Below are positions 50,898 through 59,531 of a DNA stretch of 64,000 nt, in pieces. How positions within the stretch are numbered: the first letter of the stretch is position 1; each line of letters opens with the position of its first letter. Position numbers and translations under genes: made by a program. The notes under the pieces were generated by a model. The model searched no databases. It was not told the DNA's origin and saw nothing but the letters and a program-made list of their open reading frames with translations. The DNA is from Paenibacillus glycanilyticus NBRC 16618 (lineage in GTDB: Bacteria; Bacillota; Bacilli; Paenibacillales; Paenibacillaceae): the NCBI RefSeq assembly GCF_004000805.1, contig NZ_BILY01000005.1:62001-126000 (forward strand), in the 5' to 3' direction.

Positions 50898-52145
50898 TCA
50901 GGACGCGCTTATGCTTCCTGGTTGCGCGGCACTTAAAAGCTTCCGATTCTCCTTGTTGACCAAGGAATGAATCAGGAAGGAGCCTACCGAGACAGCGGCC
51001 GTAATTACGGCAAGCCAAGCGACCGGCGTTAATCCGCCGCCGTCGTAAAGCCCGCCCATCATATAAGGACCGATAACCCGTCCAGTCGACCCGATTCCGC
51101 CGGTCAAGCCTAAATAGAATGGGGCGTTTTTGCCGCTATTCTCGGTTAGAAAGGCCGGTATGGCGGGCGCGATCAGCATCTCGCCTAGCGTAGTCAGAAT
51201 CATGCCAAGCACCATGCCGGGGAAGCTGTGCATGATCAGTATGACGACATAACCGCTCATGTACAAAACGGCGCTTGCCGTCAGCTGGGCTTTGACCGAG
51301 CTGGCAGCCACTCGCTTAATCAGATTGGTCACCGGCTGGGCAACGAAAATCAGAATGCCGTTAAGCGTCCAAAGATAGCCAAACATTTGCTTCGACATGC
51401 CGTGCTCGATAATAAACGGAGATACGCCGGTATTCCAGATGCTGTTGCCGAGGTTGATCAGCATTCCTCCGAGCGCCATAAACAAATAGAGCCGGACGTC
51501 GGTGACAAGCCGCCATAAGGTTGCGCCGCCGGCGTCGCGTTTTTTCCTCATCAGCTCCGCTGAACGATCCCCGCCGCCTGTCCCAACCCGCTGCAGATAG
51601 AAGAGGAAGAACAAGGCGAATACGCCGGATGTAACGCCGTTAAGCACAAAGCTGAGCGAATAGGAGACGTCGGCCAAAAATCCGCTTAGCGCCGTGCCTA
51701 CCGCCACGCCGATATTGTTGGCGATATAGACGATATTGAAGAGCTCTCCGCGCTGCTTGGCAAATCGGAAGCCGATAAAGGCCTGGATAGCAGGCATCGA
51801 TAAGGCATTAAACAGCCCGATAAGGCCCATCATGACGATAAATACGGTCCAGGCATGACTTAAAGCCGGCAGAAGCAGCAGTCCTGCGGCATTTAAGGCG
51901 AGTGCGCCGATAATCAGCTTTTTTACGCCAACCCGGTGGTAAAGCGCGCCCCCGAGCAGTTGTCCCGCAATCCCGCCGATAGACTGCACGAGAATGACGA
52001 GCCCGGCGTCGGACATGGATCGCCCAAGCTGGTCGAAGACGAACATCGTAACAAGCGGCCACATCAGCGCGCTGCCAATGGCATTAATAAGACTGGCGAG
52101 CAGGAACACTTTAATTTCTTTCGGGTATTGCGATAGTGATTTCAT
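50898..52145 (-). CDS. Major facilitator superfamily transporter
   Basis: 415 residues with about twelve membrane segments. Drug-efflux-like pattern: FDQLGRSMSDAGLVILVQSI and GGIAGQLLGGALYHRVGVKK contains the loop 2-3 GxLxDRxGxKx motif in degenerate form; the C-terminal half has MILTTLGEMLIAPAIPAFL. Substrate unknown. ATG 52145 has GGGAG 12 bases upstream. The AraC regulator lies 98 bp upstream on the same strand, so a link with the hexuronate operon is possible but not shown. Confidence 0.85.
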   Translation of the reverse strand: MKSLSQYPKEIKVFLLASLINAIGSALMWPLVTMFVFDQLGRSMSDAGLVILVQSIGGIAGQLLGGALYHRVGVKKLIIGALALNAAGLLLLPALSHAWTVFIVMMGLIGLFNALSMPAIQAFIGFRFAKQRGELFNIVYIANNIGVAVGTALSGFLADVSYSLSFVLNGVTSGVFALFFLFYLQRVGTGGGDRSAELMRKKRDAGGATLWRLVTDVRLYLFMALGGMLINLGNSIWNTGVSPFIIEHGMSKQMFGYLWTLNGILIFVAQPVTNLIKRVAASSVKAQLTASAVLYMSGYVVILIMHSFPGMVLGMILTTLGEMLIAPAIPAFLTENSGKNAPFYLGLTGGIGSTGRVIGPYMMGGLYDGGGLTPVAWLAVITAAVSVGSFLIHSLVNKENRKLLSAAQPGSISAS

Positions 52146-52243
52146 CGATGTTATAAACTCCCGGATGTTAAATCGTGATGCAAGGCTTCTATTATACCTT
52201 AAGGCAAGCCAAAAAGCCGAAGGATATTTTTGTGCTAAAGCAA

Positions 52244-53113
52244 TTATCCCTTTTGCCCGTATTGGTTCCGGTAGTCGCGGGGCGAGAGCCGGATATGGGT
52301 CTTGAATACGCGCTCGAACTGAGACAGGCTTTCAAAACCGACATCCGCCGCGATTTCGGTAATTCGTTCATCCGTTTCGCGAAGCTGCTGCTGCGCTTCC
52401 TTCACCCGGGTAATGCCGATATATTCCGTCAGTCCGAAGCCGGTGTACTTCTTGAACGTGCGGCTCAAATAACTGGCGCTGAGATGGAACTGCCTGCTTA
52501 AACCGTCAAGCGTCAGCGGTTCCCGGAAATGGTCGGCCACGTAGCTTGCGATCTCCATCGCTTTGGCAGCCGCGGGGGAAGGAGGGACGGAGCCGTCGCT
52601 TGGCTCCGGTTCGGTCTGAATCGCGTGGCGAGCAGCGAACAGCAGGGCTTCGGCAACGGCATGGCGAATCGGCATTTCATGTCCAGGAGGACGCTCCTGC
52701 ACCTCCTGGAGAAGACCGTACAGCAGCTGCTCAAAGCGAAGGCGCTCCTGATGGGCAAGCCGGAAAACCCGGCGCGAGCCAAGGAAGGGGGAGAGAAGCA
52801 GCGCGGCTTCTTCCTTGCCGTATTGCTCGAAATATTTTTCGTTGTAATAGAGAACGACTCTCGCATGGTTTGGAACGCCGGTATCCGAGGTTTTGTGCAG
52901 CTCATTGGCCGGAATAAGCACCAGATCCCCTGCGGCAATCGGATATTTGCGGTCTTTAATGAAATATTGCCGTTCCCCGCTGAACAAGTAATAGAGCTCG
53001 TACTGCCCGTGGATATGCTCGACGGACATCGTGAAATGGCCCTTGCGTTTGTTATATTCCAGAAAGAAAAGATCTTCCGAATCCCCATAGAATAGTTCAT
53101 TGCTTAAATGCAT
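52244..53113 (-). CDS. AraC-family transcriptional regulator
   Basis: About 289 residues from ATG 53113 (GGGGGTC 8 bases upstream; TTG 53119 is an alternative). The N-terminal cupin sensor domain is HIHGQYELYYLFSGERQYFI, AGDLVLIPANELHKT. The C-terminal double helix-turn-helix is LTLDGLSRQFHLSASYLSRT and FKKYTG, then ITEIAADVGFESLSQFERVF and SPRDYRNQ. It lies divergent to the Gfo/Idh/MocA-uxaCBA operon with a 14-bp palindrome between, making it the likely hexuronate-responsive activator. Confidence 0.88.
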   Translation of the reverse strand: MHLSNELFYGDSEDLFFLEYNKRKGHFTMSVEHIHGQYELYYLFSGERQYFIKDRKYPIAAGDLVLIPANELHKTSDTGVPNHARVVLYYNEKYFEQYGKEEAALLLSPFLGSRRVFRLAHQERLRFEQLLYGLLQEVQERPPGHEMPIRHAVAEALLFAARHAIQTEPEPSDGSVPPSPAAAKAMEIASYVADHFREPLTLDGLSRQFHLSASYLSRTFKKYTGFGLTEYIGITRVKEAQQQLRETDERITEIAADVGFESLSQFERVFKTHIRLSPRDYRNQYGQKG

Positions 53114-53147
53114 GATCAAAGACCCCCGAATGACAAAATATGCGGTA

Positions 53148-53161
53148 TAGAATTAATTCTA
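53148..53161. promoter_or_regulatory. 14-bp perfect palindrome in the AraC/uxa divergent gap
   Basis: TAGAATTAATTCTA, 35 bases from the AraC start and 90 bases from the oxidoreductase start. It is a possible operator; AraC proteins often prefer direct repeats, so the assignment is tentative. Confidence 0.4.
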
Positions 53162-53250
53162 GCATAGATTGCGGAGAGATTGAGCAGATATTGCTGTACA
53201 TTTTGAATATAGGAAATCCAATACCAGCCAGTAAGGAGATGTACAAACCA

Positions 53251-54546
53251 ATGTCTAACAAGAAAACGTACGTGCAAGTCGGAACCGGGGGGCGCGCGGA
53301 ATTTTTCTATGGGGCAATTGCCACAACCTACCGTGAAACATCCGAGCTGCTTGCCTTTTGCGATATTAACCAGACCCGCATGGACTATGCGAACAAGCTC
53401 CTGAAGGACAAGTACGATTACCCGGCCGTGAAGACATACAAGAGCGACGAGTTCGAACGCATGATCGAGGAGATCAAGCCGCAGTTTGTCATCGTTACGT
53501 CCGTTGACCGCACGCATCATCAATATATTATCCGTGCTCTCGAGCTTGGCTGCGATGTGATTACGGAGAAGCCGATGACGGTCGACGAGGACAAATGCCA
53601 AGAAATTCTGGATGCGGTTGAGCGGACGGGCCGTCAGGTGCGCGTAACGTTTAACTACCGCTATGCTCCGCATCATACCAAAGCCCGCGAGCTTATTGAA
53701 AACGGTACCATCGGCGACGTAACCTCCGTGCACTTCGAATGGCTGCTCAATACGCAGCACGGCGCGGATTACTTCCGCAGATGGCACCGCGACAAACGCA
53801 ACAGCGGCGGACTTCTTGTCCACAAGTCGACCCATCACTTCGATCTCGTGAACTTCTGGATTGGCTCCGAGCCGGATACGGTATTCGCGATGGGCGACCT
53901 GCTGTTCTACGGCCGTGAAAATGCCGAGAAGCGCGGCGTTACCAAGTTCTACGACCGCGCGACCGGCAATCCAAACGCGGAGAACGATCCGTTTGCGTTG
54001 CCGCTCGACAACAACGAGCATTTGAAAGCGATGTATTACGACGCGGAGAAAGAAGACGGCTACCGCCGCGACCAAAGCGTATTCGGCGACGGCATCTCGA
54101 TCGAAGACACGATGAGCGTGTTGGTCCGCTACAAGAATAAAGCTCTGCTGACGTATTCGCTTAATGCATACCTGCCTTGGGAAGGCTACCGGATTGCGTT
54201 CAACGGTACAAAAGGCCGCATCGAAATGACGGTAATCGAACAGTCCTACGTCAACTCCGGCGGGGACAAAGCCTTGGAAGGGGCGGTTCAAGGCGTTAAC
54301 ATCATCGTATTCCCGATGTTTGGCGAAGCCTACACGGCGGAGTTCGAAGAAGGCGAAGGCGGTCATGGCGGCGGCGATCCGGTTCTGCTCAACGATATTT
54401 TCGGCGTACCGGTGGAAGACCGCTTTAATCGCGCGGCTAACCACATTGACGGCGCGCGTTCAATCCTGACGGGCATTGCAGCCAACAAATCGATCCGCAC
54501 GGGCCAATCGGTGAAAGTCGATGACCTGGTACGCTTTTACGAATAG
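53251..54546 (+). CDS. Gfo/Idh/MocA-family oxidoreductase
   Basis: 431 residues from ATG 53251 after AAGGAG. The Rossmann start VQVGTGGRAEFFYGAI is followed by the family motif CDVITEKPMTVDEDKCQEIL with the catalytic-region EKP. The C-terminal sheet domain has NSGGLLVHKSTHHFDLVNFW with a likely catalytic His. It uses NAD(P) to oxidise or reduce a sugar or inositol derivative. It is the first gene of the uxaCBA operon (12 bp before uxaC), so it probably feeds a modified hexuronate into the pathway (inference). Not found in the B. subtilis uxa operon. Confidence 0.87.
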   Translation: MSNKKTYVQVGTGGRAEFFYGAIATTYRETSELLAFCDINQTRMDYANKLLKDKYDYPAVKTYKSDEFERMIEEIKPQFVIVTSVDRTHHQYIIRALELGCDVITEKPMTVDEDKCQEILDAVERTGRQVRVTFNYRYAPHHTKARELIENGTIGDVTSVHFEWLLNTQHGADYFRRWHRDKRNSGGLLVHKSTHHFDLVNFWIGSEPDTVFAMGDLLFYGRENAEKRGVTKFYDRATGNPNAENDPFALPLDNNEHLKAMYYDAEKEDGYRRDQSVFGDGISIEDTMSVLVRYKNKALLTYSLNAYLPWEGYRIAFNGTKGRIEMTVIEQSYVNSGGDKALEGAVQGVNIIVFPMFGEAYTAEFEEGEGGHGGGDPVLLNDIFGVPVEDRFNRAANHIDGARSILTGIAANKSIRTGQSVKVDDLVRFYE

Positions 54547-54558
54547 GAGGAATTTTGG

Positions 54559-56004
54559 ATGAAGGCTTTTATGGATGATCAATTTCTATTGAACAGCGAT
54601 ACCGCTGCCTTGTTATACGAGCAGTTTGCGAAGCCGATGCCGATTATCGACTACCATTGCCACCTGGATCCGAAGGAAATCTACGAGAATAAGCCGTTCA
54701 GCAACTTAACCGAGGTATGGTTGTACGGCGATCATTACAAATGGCGCGCGATGCGGGCTAACGGCATAGCAGAGGAGTATGTGACCGGCGGCGAAGGCGT
54801 CAGCGATTATGACCGGTTCCTCGCTTATGCGCGTACCGTTCCGATGGCGATCGGCAACCCGCTGTATCATTGGTCCCATCTGGAGCTTAAACGTTTGTTC
54901 GGTATTGAGGACATTATTAACGAGAAGAATGCTCCGGTTATTTGGGAGAAAGCGAATCAAGTATTTGAAGGCAGCGGGATGACGCCGCAGGAGCTGGTGC
55001 GGGTATCGAATGTCCGCGTCGTATGCACGACGGATGACCCGGCGGATTCGCTGGAATATCATATCAAGCTGATGGAAGAAGACAGGCATGGCTTCCAGGT
55101 ACGTCCTTCGTTCCGTCCGGACAAGGTGCTTGAGATTAACCGTGCGACATTCCTTCCGTGGATCAATCGTCTGGGGGAAGCAAGCGGTTATGAGGTATCC
55201 GATTACAGCCTGCTGCTGAAAGCGCTGAAGGAGAGAGTGGACTTCTTCCACAAGACCGGTTGTCTGCTGTCCGACCATGCCATCGATACGGTTCTGTATG
55301 CGGACGCGACGGAAGAGCAGGCGGCGGTGATCTTTGCGAAAGCTCTCCGCGGCGAACCGGTAAGCCTGGAGGAAGAAGCGCAATACAAGACCTTTACGCT
55401 GGTTTACCTGTCCCGTCTGTATGCCGATCATGGCTGGGCGATGCAGCTTCATATTCATGCCCATCGCAACAACAATACTGCAATGATGGGACGTCTAGGT
55501 CCGGATACCGGCTATGACTCCATTAACACGGGTTCATTGGCAGGACCGCTTGTCCGGCTGCTTGACAGCATGGAAAATAACCTACCGCGTACGATTCTAT
55601 ATTCCTTGAATGCTTCGGATAATGACGTGCTTGCTTCCATAATCGGCAGCTTCCAGGACGGCACGATCCCGGGTAAAATCCAGCTTGGCTCGGCATGGTG
55701 GTTCAACGATACGATTGACGGCATGCTGGCCCAAATGAAATCTCTTGCGAATATGGGCCTGATCAGCCGGTTTGTCGGCATGCTGACCGATTCGCGGAGC
55801 TTCCTGTCTTATCCGCGGCATGAATACTTCCGCCGGATTCTGTGCAATTTGCTTGGCGACTGGGTGGAATCCGGCCAAGTTCCCGCGGATATGGAGCTTC
55901 TTGGCTCTATCGTAGAAGGCATCTGCTACCGTAACGCAGAGCAATACTTCCGTTTTGGATCAGACTCGGCGAGCATTAAGGTTCAAGCGGAGGTTACCCA
56001 ATGA
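54559..56004 (+). CDS. uxaC: Glucuronate/galacturonate isomerase UxaC
   Basis: 481 residues, AGGAGG before ATG 54559. It interconverts D-glucuronate with D-fructuronate and D-galacturonate with D-tagaturonate. Signature segments are PMPIIDYHCHLDPKEIYENK (metal-binding HCH), VWLYGDHYKWRAMRANGI, VVCTTDDPAD, LQLHIHAHRNNN-type (MQLHIHAHRNNNTAM), WWFNDTIDGM and MLTDSRSFLSYPRHEYFRRI. The length is that of the family. The stop overlaps uxaB (ATGA). Confidence 0.97.
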   Translation: MKAFMDDQFLLNSDTAALLYEQFAKPMPIIDYHCHLDPKEIYENKPFSNLTEVWLYGDHYKWRAMRANGIAEEYVTGGEGVSDYDRFLAYARTVPMAIGNPLYHWSHLELKRLFGIEDIINEKNAPVIWEKANQVFEGSGMTPQELVRVSNVRVVCTTDDPADSLEYHIKLMEEDRHGFQVRPSFRPDKVLEINRATFLPWINRLGEASGYEVSDYSLLLKALKERVDFFHKTGCLLSDHAIDTVLYADATEEQAAVIFAKALRGEPVSLEEEAQYKTFTLVYLSRLYADHGWAMQLHIHAHRNNNTAMMGRLGPDTGYDSINTGSLAGPLVRLLDSMENNLPRTILYSLNASDNDVLASIIGSFQDGTIPGKIQLGSAWWFNDTIDGMLAQMKSLANMGLISRFVGMLTDSRSFLSYPRHEYFRRILCNLLGDWVESGQVPADMELLGSIVEGICYRNAEQYFRFGSDSASIKVQAEVTQ

Positions 56005-57509
56005 GTTCTATGACGAATAATTTACCTAACTTGAATTCTGCCATCCTGCGGGAAGGAGAGGCTTCATCTTATAACCGGATGAAGTCTTATCCGGTCAAGG
56101 CGCTGCAAATCGGCGAAGGCAATTTCCTCCGCGGCTTTGTGGATTGGATGATTCACCGCTGCAATGAGCAAGGGCTTTTTAACGGGAGCATTGCGGTATC
56201 CCAGCCTCGCCCAACGGGCGCGGCGAAGCTGCGGGAGCTTAAGGAGCAGGACGGTCTGTACTATCAATGGATTAGAGGCTTGCATGAAGGGGAGCTTGTC
56301 GATCGGCGCGAGCTGATCTCGGTATTCTCAGCCTTTATCGATCCGTATCAGGAATGGGACCGTTTCCTTGCGCAAGCGGCAAATCCGGATTTGGAGCTGG
56401 TTGTGTCGAATACGACGGAAGCGGGTCTGGTCTACCAGGCATCGGACTGGGCGCCGGATCAGCCGATCCTATCGTACCCGGGCAAGCTGACGCTGCTCTT
56501 ATACCGCAGGTTCGAGCATTTTGGCGGTGATCCGGGCAAAGGTCTTCTCCTGCTGCCATGCGAGCTTGTTGAGCGCAACGGCGATAAGCTTCGCGACATC
56601 GTGCTGCAGCATGCTTCGGACTGGAAGCTGCCTGAGGCGTTCGCGGACTGGATCCGGGAGCATAACCGGTTCCTGAATTCGCTGGTGGACCGGATTGTCA
56701 CGGGCTTCCCGGCCGAAGAAGCGAATGAGCGTTTTGCGGAATGGGGGATCAAGGACCGTCTCTTAAACGCGGCTGAGCCTTATCATATCTGGGCGATAGA
56801 AGGGGAAGAGGAGTTAGACGAGCGCCTTCCGTTTGTAAAAGCCGGATTAAATGTCGTATGGACAAACGATCTGCAGTCCTATCAGCTTCGCAAGGTACGG
56901 ATCCTGAACGGTGCTCATAGCTGGATGGCGGCATACGGGCTGCTGAACGGATTAAATGAAGTACGCGAAGTCGTTGAGCACCCGGTCTATGGAGCGCATT
57001 TGCGCGAAGTTGTTTTTAAAGAGATTGTACCGTCCGTACCGCTTCCGGAAGGGGAAATGAAAGCGTATGCCGGGCAGGTTATCGAACGGTTCGCGAATCC
57101 GTACGTGCGGCATAAGCTTACGGATATCGCGATGAATAGTTTATCCAAATTCAAGGCGCGCTTGCTGCCGACTCTTATAGCCTATTACGAGCGTACAGGC
57201 GATTTGCCGCCATTTATCGTGAAGGCGTTTGCCTCCTTGCTTAAACTGTACCGCGTAAAGCTAACCGAGGAAGGCGCTTATGCAGGCACGCGTCTGGATG
57301 GAAGCCAGCTGCTCATTCGAGACGATGCGGTTATGCTGGGAGAGCTTGCCTCCCTTTGGAACAAAGCGGATAACGGCGAGCTTGGCTTGAAGGAGCTGCT
57401 GGAGGATGTTCTCGGACGCGACGTTTGGTGGGGAACGGATCTAAACGGAATAGCCGGCCTGGCTGACCGGTTAACGGCCGAAATTGCTCAATTGGAGGAA
57501 CAAGCATGA
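56001..57509 (+). CDS. uxaB: Tagaturonate reductase UxaB
   Basis: 502 residues of the mannitol/altronate dehydrogenase family. It reduces D-tagaturonate to D-altronate with NADH. Landmarks are LQIGEGNFLRGFVDWMIHRC (dinucleotide binding), VVSNTTEAGLVY, PCELVERNGDKLRDIVLQHA and VRILNGAHSWMAAYGLLNG with the catalytic Lys region. It overlaps uxaC and uxaA by 4 bases on either side, indicating tight translational coupling. Confidence 0.95.
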   Translation: MSSMTNNLPNLNSAILREGEASSYNRMKSYPVKALQIGEGNFLRGFVDWMIHRCNEQGLFNGSIAVSQPRPTGAAKLRELKEQDGLYYQWIRGLHEGELVDRRELISVFSAFIDPYQEWDRFLAQAANPDLELVVSNTTEAGLVYQASDWAPDQPILSYPGKLTLLLYRRFEHFGGDPGKGLLLLPCELVERNGDKLRDIVLQHASDWKLPEAFADWIREHNRFLNSLVDRIVTGFPAEEANERFAEWGIKDRLLNAAEPYHIWAIEGEEELDERLPFVKAGLNVVWTNDLQSYQLRKVRILNGAHSWMAAYGLLNGLNEVREVVEHPVYGAHLREVVFKEIVPSVPLPEGEMKAYAGQVIERFANPYVRHKLTDIAMNSLSKFKARLLPTLIAYYERTGDLPPFIVKAFASLLKLYRVKLTEEGAYAGTRLDGSQLLIRDDAVMLGELASLWNKADNGELGLKELLEDVLGRDVWWGTDLNGIAGLADRLTAEIAQLEEQA

Positions 57510-59041
57510 GAAATGCAACGATTACGAACGCAACGCTGCTTCACCCGCAAGACGATGTCGTTATCGCTCTGCGGGATATCGAACCGGGCGAGATCGTCAG
57601 ATGGCCGTCGGCCGATGGAAGCGAGCAGTCGGTAGCGGTAGATAAAGCGGTGCCGCGCGGCCATAAAATTTTGATTCATCCCGTTGCGGCCGGCGTGCAT
57701 GTCCATAAATTCGGTTACTCGATCGGAGTCGCCAAAGAAGACATAACGCCAGGCAGCTGGGTTCATACCCATAATCTCCGAACCGGATTAGGAGAGGTCC
57801 TGGAGTATGAATACAAGCCTAAGACGGATTCGGCTTCAACCGAAGCTGTGGTCAGTCCGTCTTGGCCCGCAACCTTCCAAGGTTATGTCCGGGAAGATGG
57901 GGAAATCGGGATCCGGAATGAAATCTGGATAATTAATACGGTTGGCTGCATTAACAAGACCTGCGAGACGCTCGCCAAGCTTGCCGGACGTCAGTTCGAG
58001 GGGCAAGGGATCGACGGCGTATACCATTTCCCGCATCCGTATGGCTGCTCCCAGCTCGGCGATGATTTGACGGCGACGCAGAAGCTGCTTTCCGCCCTTG
58101 TCCGGCACGGAAATGCGGCGGGCGTGCTCGTTATCGGACTTGGCTGCGAGAATAACCAGATTGAGGCCTTCAAGAAAGCGATTGGCGATTACAATCCGGA
58201 CCGCGTCAAGTTCCTGAAATCCCAAGAGGTGGAGGATGAGCTGGAGGAAGGGTTGAAGCTGATCGAAGAGCTTGTCCGGTACGCCGGAGGATTCAAACGT
58301 CAGGAGCTGCCTCTTGCGAAGCTGCGGATTGGCCTGAAATGCGGCGGTTCGGACGGTTTTTCCGGCATTACGGCGAACCCTCTAGTGGGCCGTATCGCTG
58401 ATGCGATTACGGGTGCCGGCGGTACGGCGCTGCTGACGGAAGTGCCGGAGATGTTTGGCGCGGAGACGATTCTGATGGACCGGGCGGCGGATGAGCAGGT
58501 ATTTAACGGGATAGTTAACCTCATTAATGATTTTAAAGGTTATTTTATCCGTCACGGACAGGAGATCTATGAGAATCCATCCCCAGGCAACAAGGACGGC
58601 GGGATTACGACGCTTGAGGAAAAGTCGCTTGGGTGCACGCAAAAGGGCGGCCATGCAACGGTAACCGACGTTCTTCCGTACGGGGAACCGTCGAGAAAAC
58701 CGGGCCTCAACCTTGTTCAAGCACCGGGCAACGACTTGGTGTCGGTTACGGCTTTATCGGCGGCCGGGGCCCATATTGTATTATTTACGACGGGACGAGG
58801 CACGCCTTTTGGCGGTCCGGTTCCAACCGTCAAGATTGCGACAAATACGCAGCTGGCGGAACGAAAAAAGAACTGGATCGATTACAACGCGGGTCAGCTG
58901 ATTGAAGGGAAGAGGATGGAGGAGCTTCAGGAAGAGCTGCTTCATCAGATTGCCGAGCTTGCTTCAGGCAAGAGGGAGACGAACAACGAACGTAACGGCT
59001 TCCGCGAAATTGCGATTTTTAAAGACGGCGTTATTCTATAG
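57506..59041 (+). CDS. uxaA: Altronate dehydratase UxaA
   Basis: 511 residues. It dehydrates D-altronate to 2-keto-3-deoxygluconate. The N-terminal SAF-like domain (VIALRDIEPGEIVRWPSADG, HKILIHPVAAGVHVHKFGYS) is followed by the large UxaA domain with GEIGIRNEIWIINTVGCINK, FPHPYGCSQLGDD, LGCENNQ, LKCGGSDGFSGITANP and PVPTVKIATNTQLA. No KDG kinase or aldolase gene is in the window, so the pathway must finish elsewhere. Confidence 0.95.
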   Translation: MRNATITNATLLHPQDDVVIALRDIEPGEIVRWPSADGSEQSVAVDKAVPRGHKILIHPVAAGVHVHKFGYSIGVAKEDITPGSWVHTHNLRTGLGEVLEYEYKPKTDSASTEAVVSPSWPATFQGYVREDGEIGIRNEIWIINTVGCINKTCETLAKLAGRQFEGQGIDGVYHFPHPYGCSQLGDDLTATQKLLSALVRHGNAAGVLVIGLGCENNQIEAFKKAIGDYNPDRVKFLKSQEVEDELEEGLKLIEELVRYAGGFKRQELPLAKLRIGLKCGGSDGFSGITANPLVGRIADAITGAGGTALLTEVPEMFGAETILMDRAADEQVFNGIVNLINDFKGYFIRHGQEIYENPSPGNKDGGITTLEEKSLGCTQKGGHATVTDVLPYGEPSRKPGLNLVQAPGNDLVSVTALSAAGAHIVLFTTGRGTPFGGPVPTVKIATNTQLAERKKNWIDYNAGQLIEGKRMEELQEELLHQIAELASGKRETNNERNGFREIAIFKDGVIL

Positions 59042-59050
59042 TTATTAATG

Positions 59051-59090
59051 AACCGGGCTGCCGCCGCTAAGCGGGTAGCCCGGTTTTTCG
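59051..59090 (+). terminator. Rho-independent terminator of the uxa operon
   Basis: AACCGGGCT (59051-59059) pairs with AGCCCGGTT (59077-59085), with an inner CCGC/GCGG stem on TAA. TTTCG follows. Confidence 0.85.
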
Positions 59091-59092
59091 TT

Positions 59093-59121
59093 TTGAAGGC
59101 GGGTCGGAAGTCATGTATACT
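59093..59121 (+). promoter_or_regulatory. SigA promoter
   Basis: TTGAAG (59093-59098), 17-base spacer, TATACT (59116-59121), 39 bases before the small gene at 59161. Confidence 0.7.
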
Positions 59122-59160
59122 AGTAGGCACTTGCAAATGATTATTGGGAGGCCTATTACG

Positions 59161-59469
59161 ATGAGTCAGCGTTACCGCATTACTAGATCTTTGAAGGAAA
59201 CAGGCAATGTTCAGGATATGACCTTGGACGAGTGCAAGCAGCTATTTGCGTCCAAGCCGGATTTCGAATACACCTCGGTCTTTACCGTAAAAGGCCCGGA
59301 GAGCACGATGTCCATCGAAGGCGATTTCTTTATGTGGAGCTGCGGGGAAGCTAAAATCCCTTTCCGGCTGTACAGCGGCGATCTCTATGTGGCAGTGAGC
59401 AATGAGGCGGTCGTTCCGAAAATGATCGAAATTGCGAGCGAGCTTGAAGCGGATATTGTGGAAGGTTAA
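59161..59469 (+). CDS. Small conserved hypothetical protein
   Basis: 102 residues from ATG 59161 after GGGAGG; the longer frame from 59113 overlaps the promoter and is rejected. Mixed alpha/beta sequence: SQRYRITRSLKETGNVQDMT, FTVKGPESTMSIEGDFFMWS, then IPFRLYSGDLYVAVSNEAVV and a helix (PKMIEIASELEADIVEG). No signal or membrane segment. The family is not recognised. Own promoter and terminator show it is a genuine single-gene unit. Confidence 0.75.
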   Translation: MSQRYRITRSLKETGNVQDMTLDECKQLFASKPDFEYTSVFTVKGPESTMSIEGDFFMWSCGEAKIPFRLYSGDLYVAVSNEAVVPKMIEIASELEADIVEG

Positions 59470-59484
59470 TGAGATAGCGAAAAA

Positions 59485-59530
59485 TCAATAAAAAAACCAA
59501 CTCTTGCATTGGAGTTGGTTTTTTTATTGA
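59485..59530. terminator. Bidirectional terminator, 19-bp perfect stem
   Basis: TCAATAAAAAAACCAACTC (59485-59503), loop TTGCATTG, and its exact complement (59512-59530). The A/T runs on both sides terminate converging transcripts; the stop of the minus-strand MFS gene lies directly beside it. Confidence 0.9.
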
Positions 59531-59531
59531 T

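Noticed and set aside
53116..54444. 442-codon minus-strand open frame opposite the Gfo/Idh/MocA gene
   Set aside because: Shadow of the oxidoreductase reading frame in GC-biased codons; no family features.
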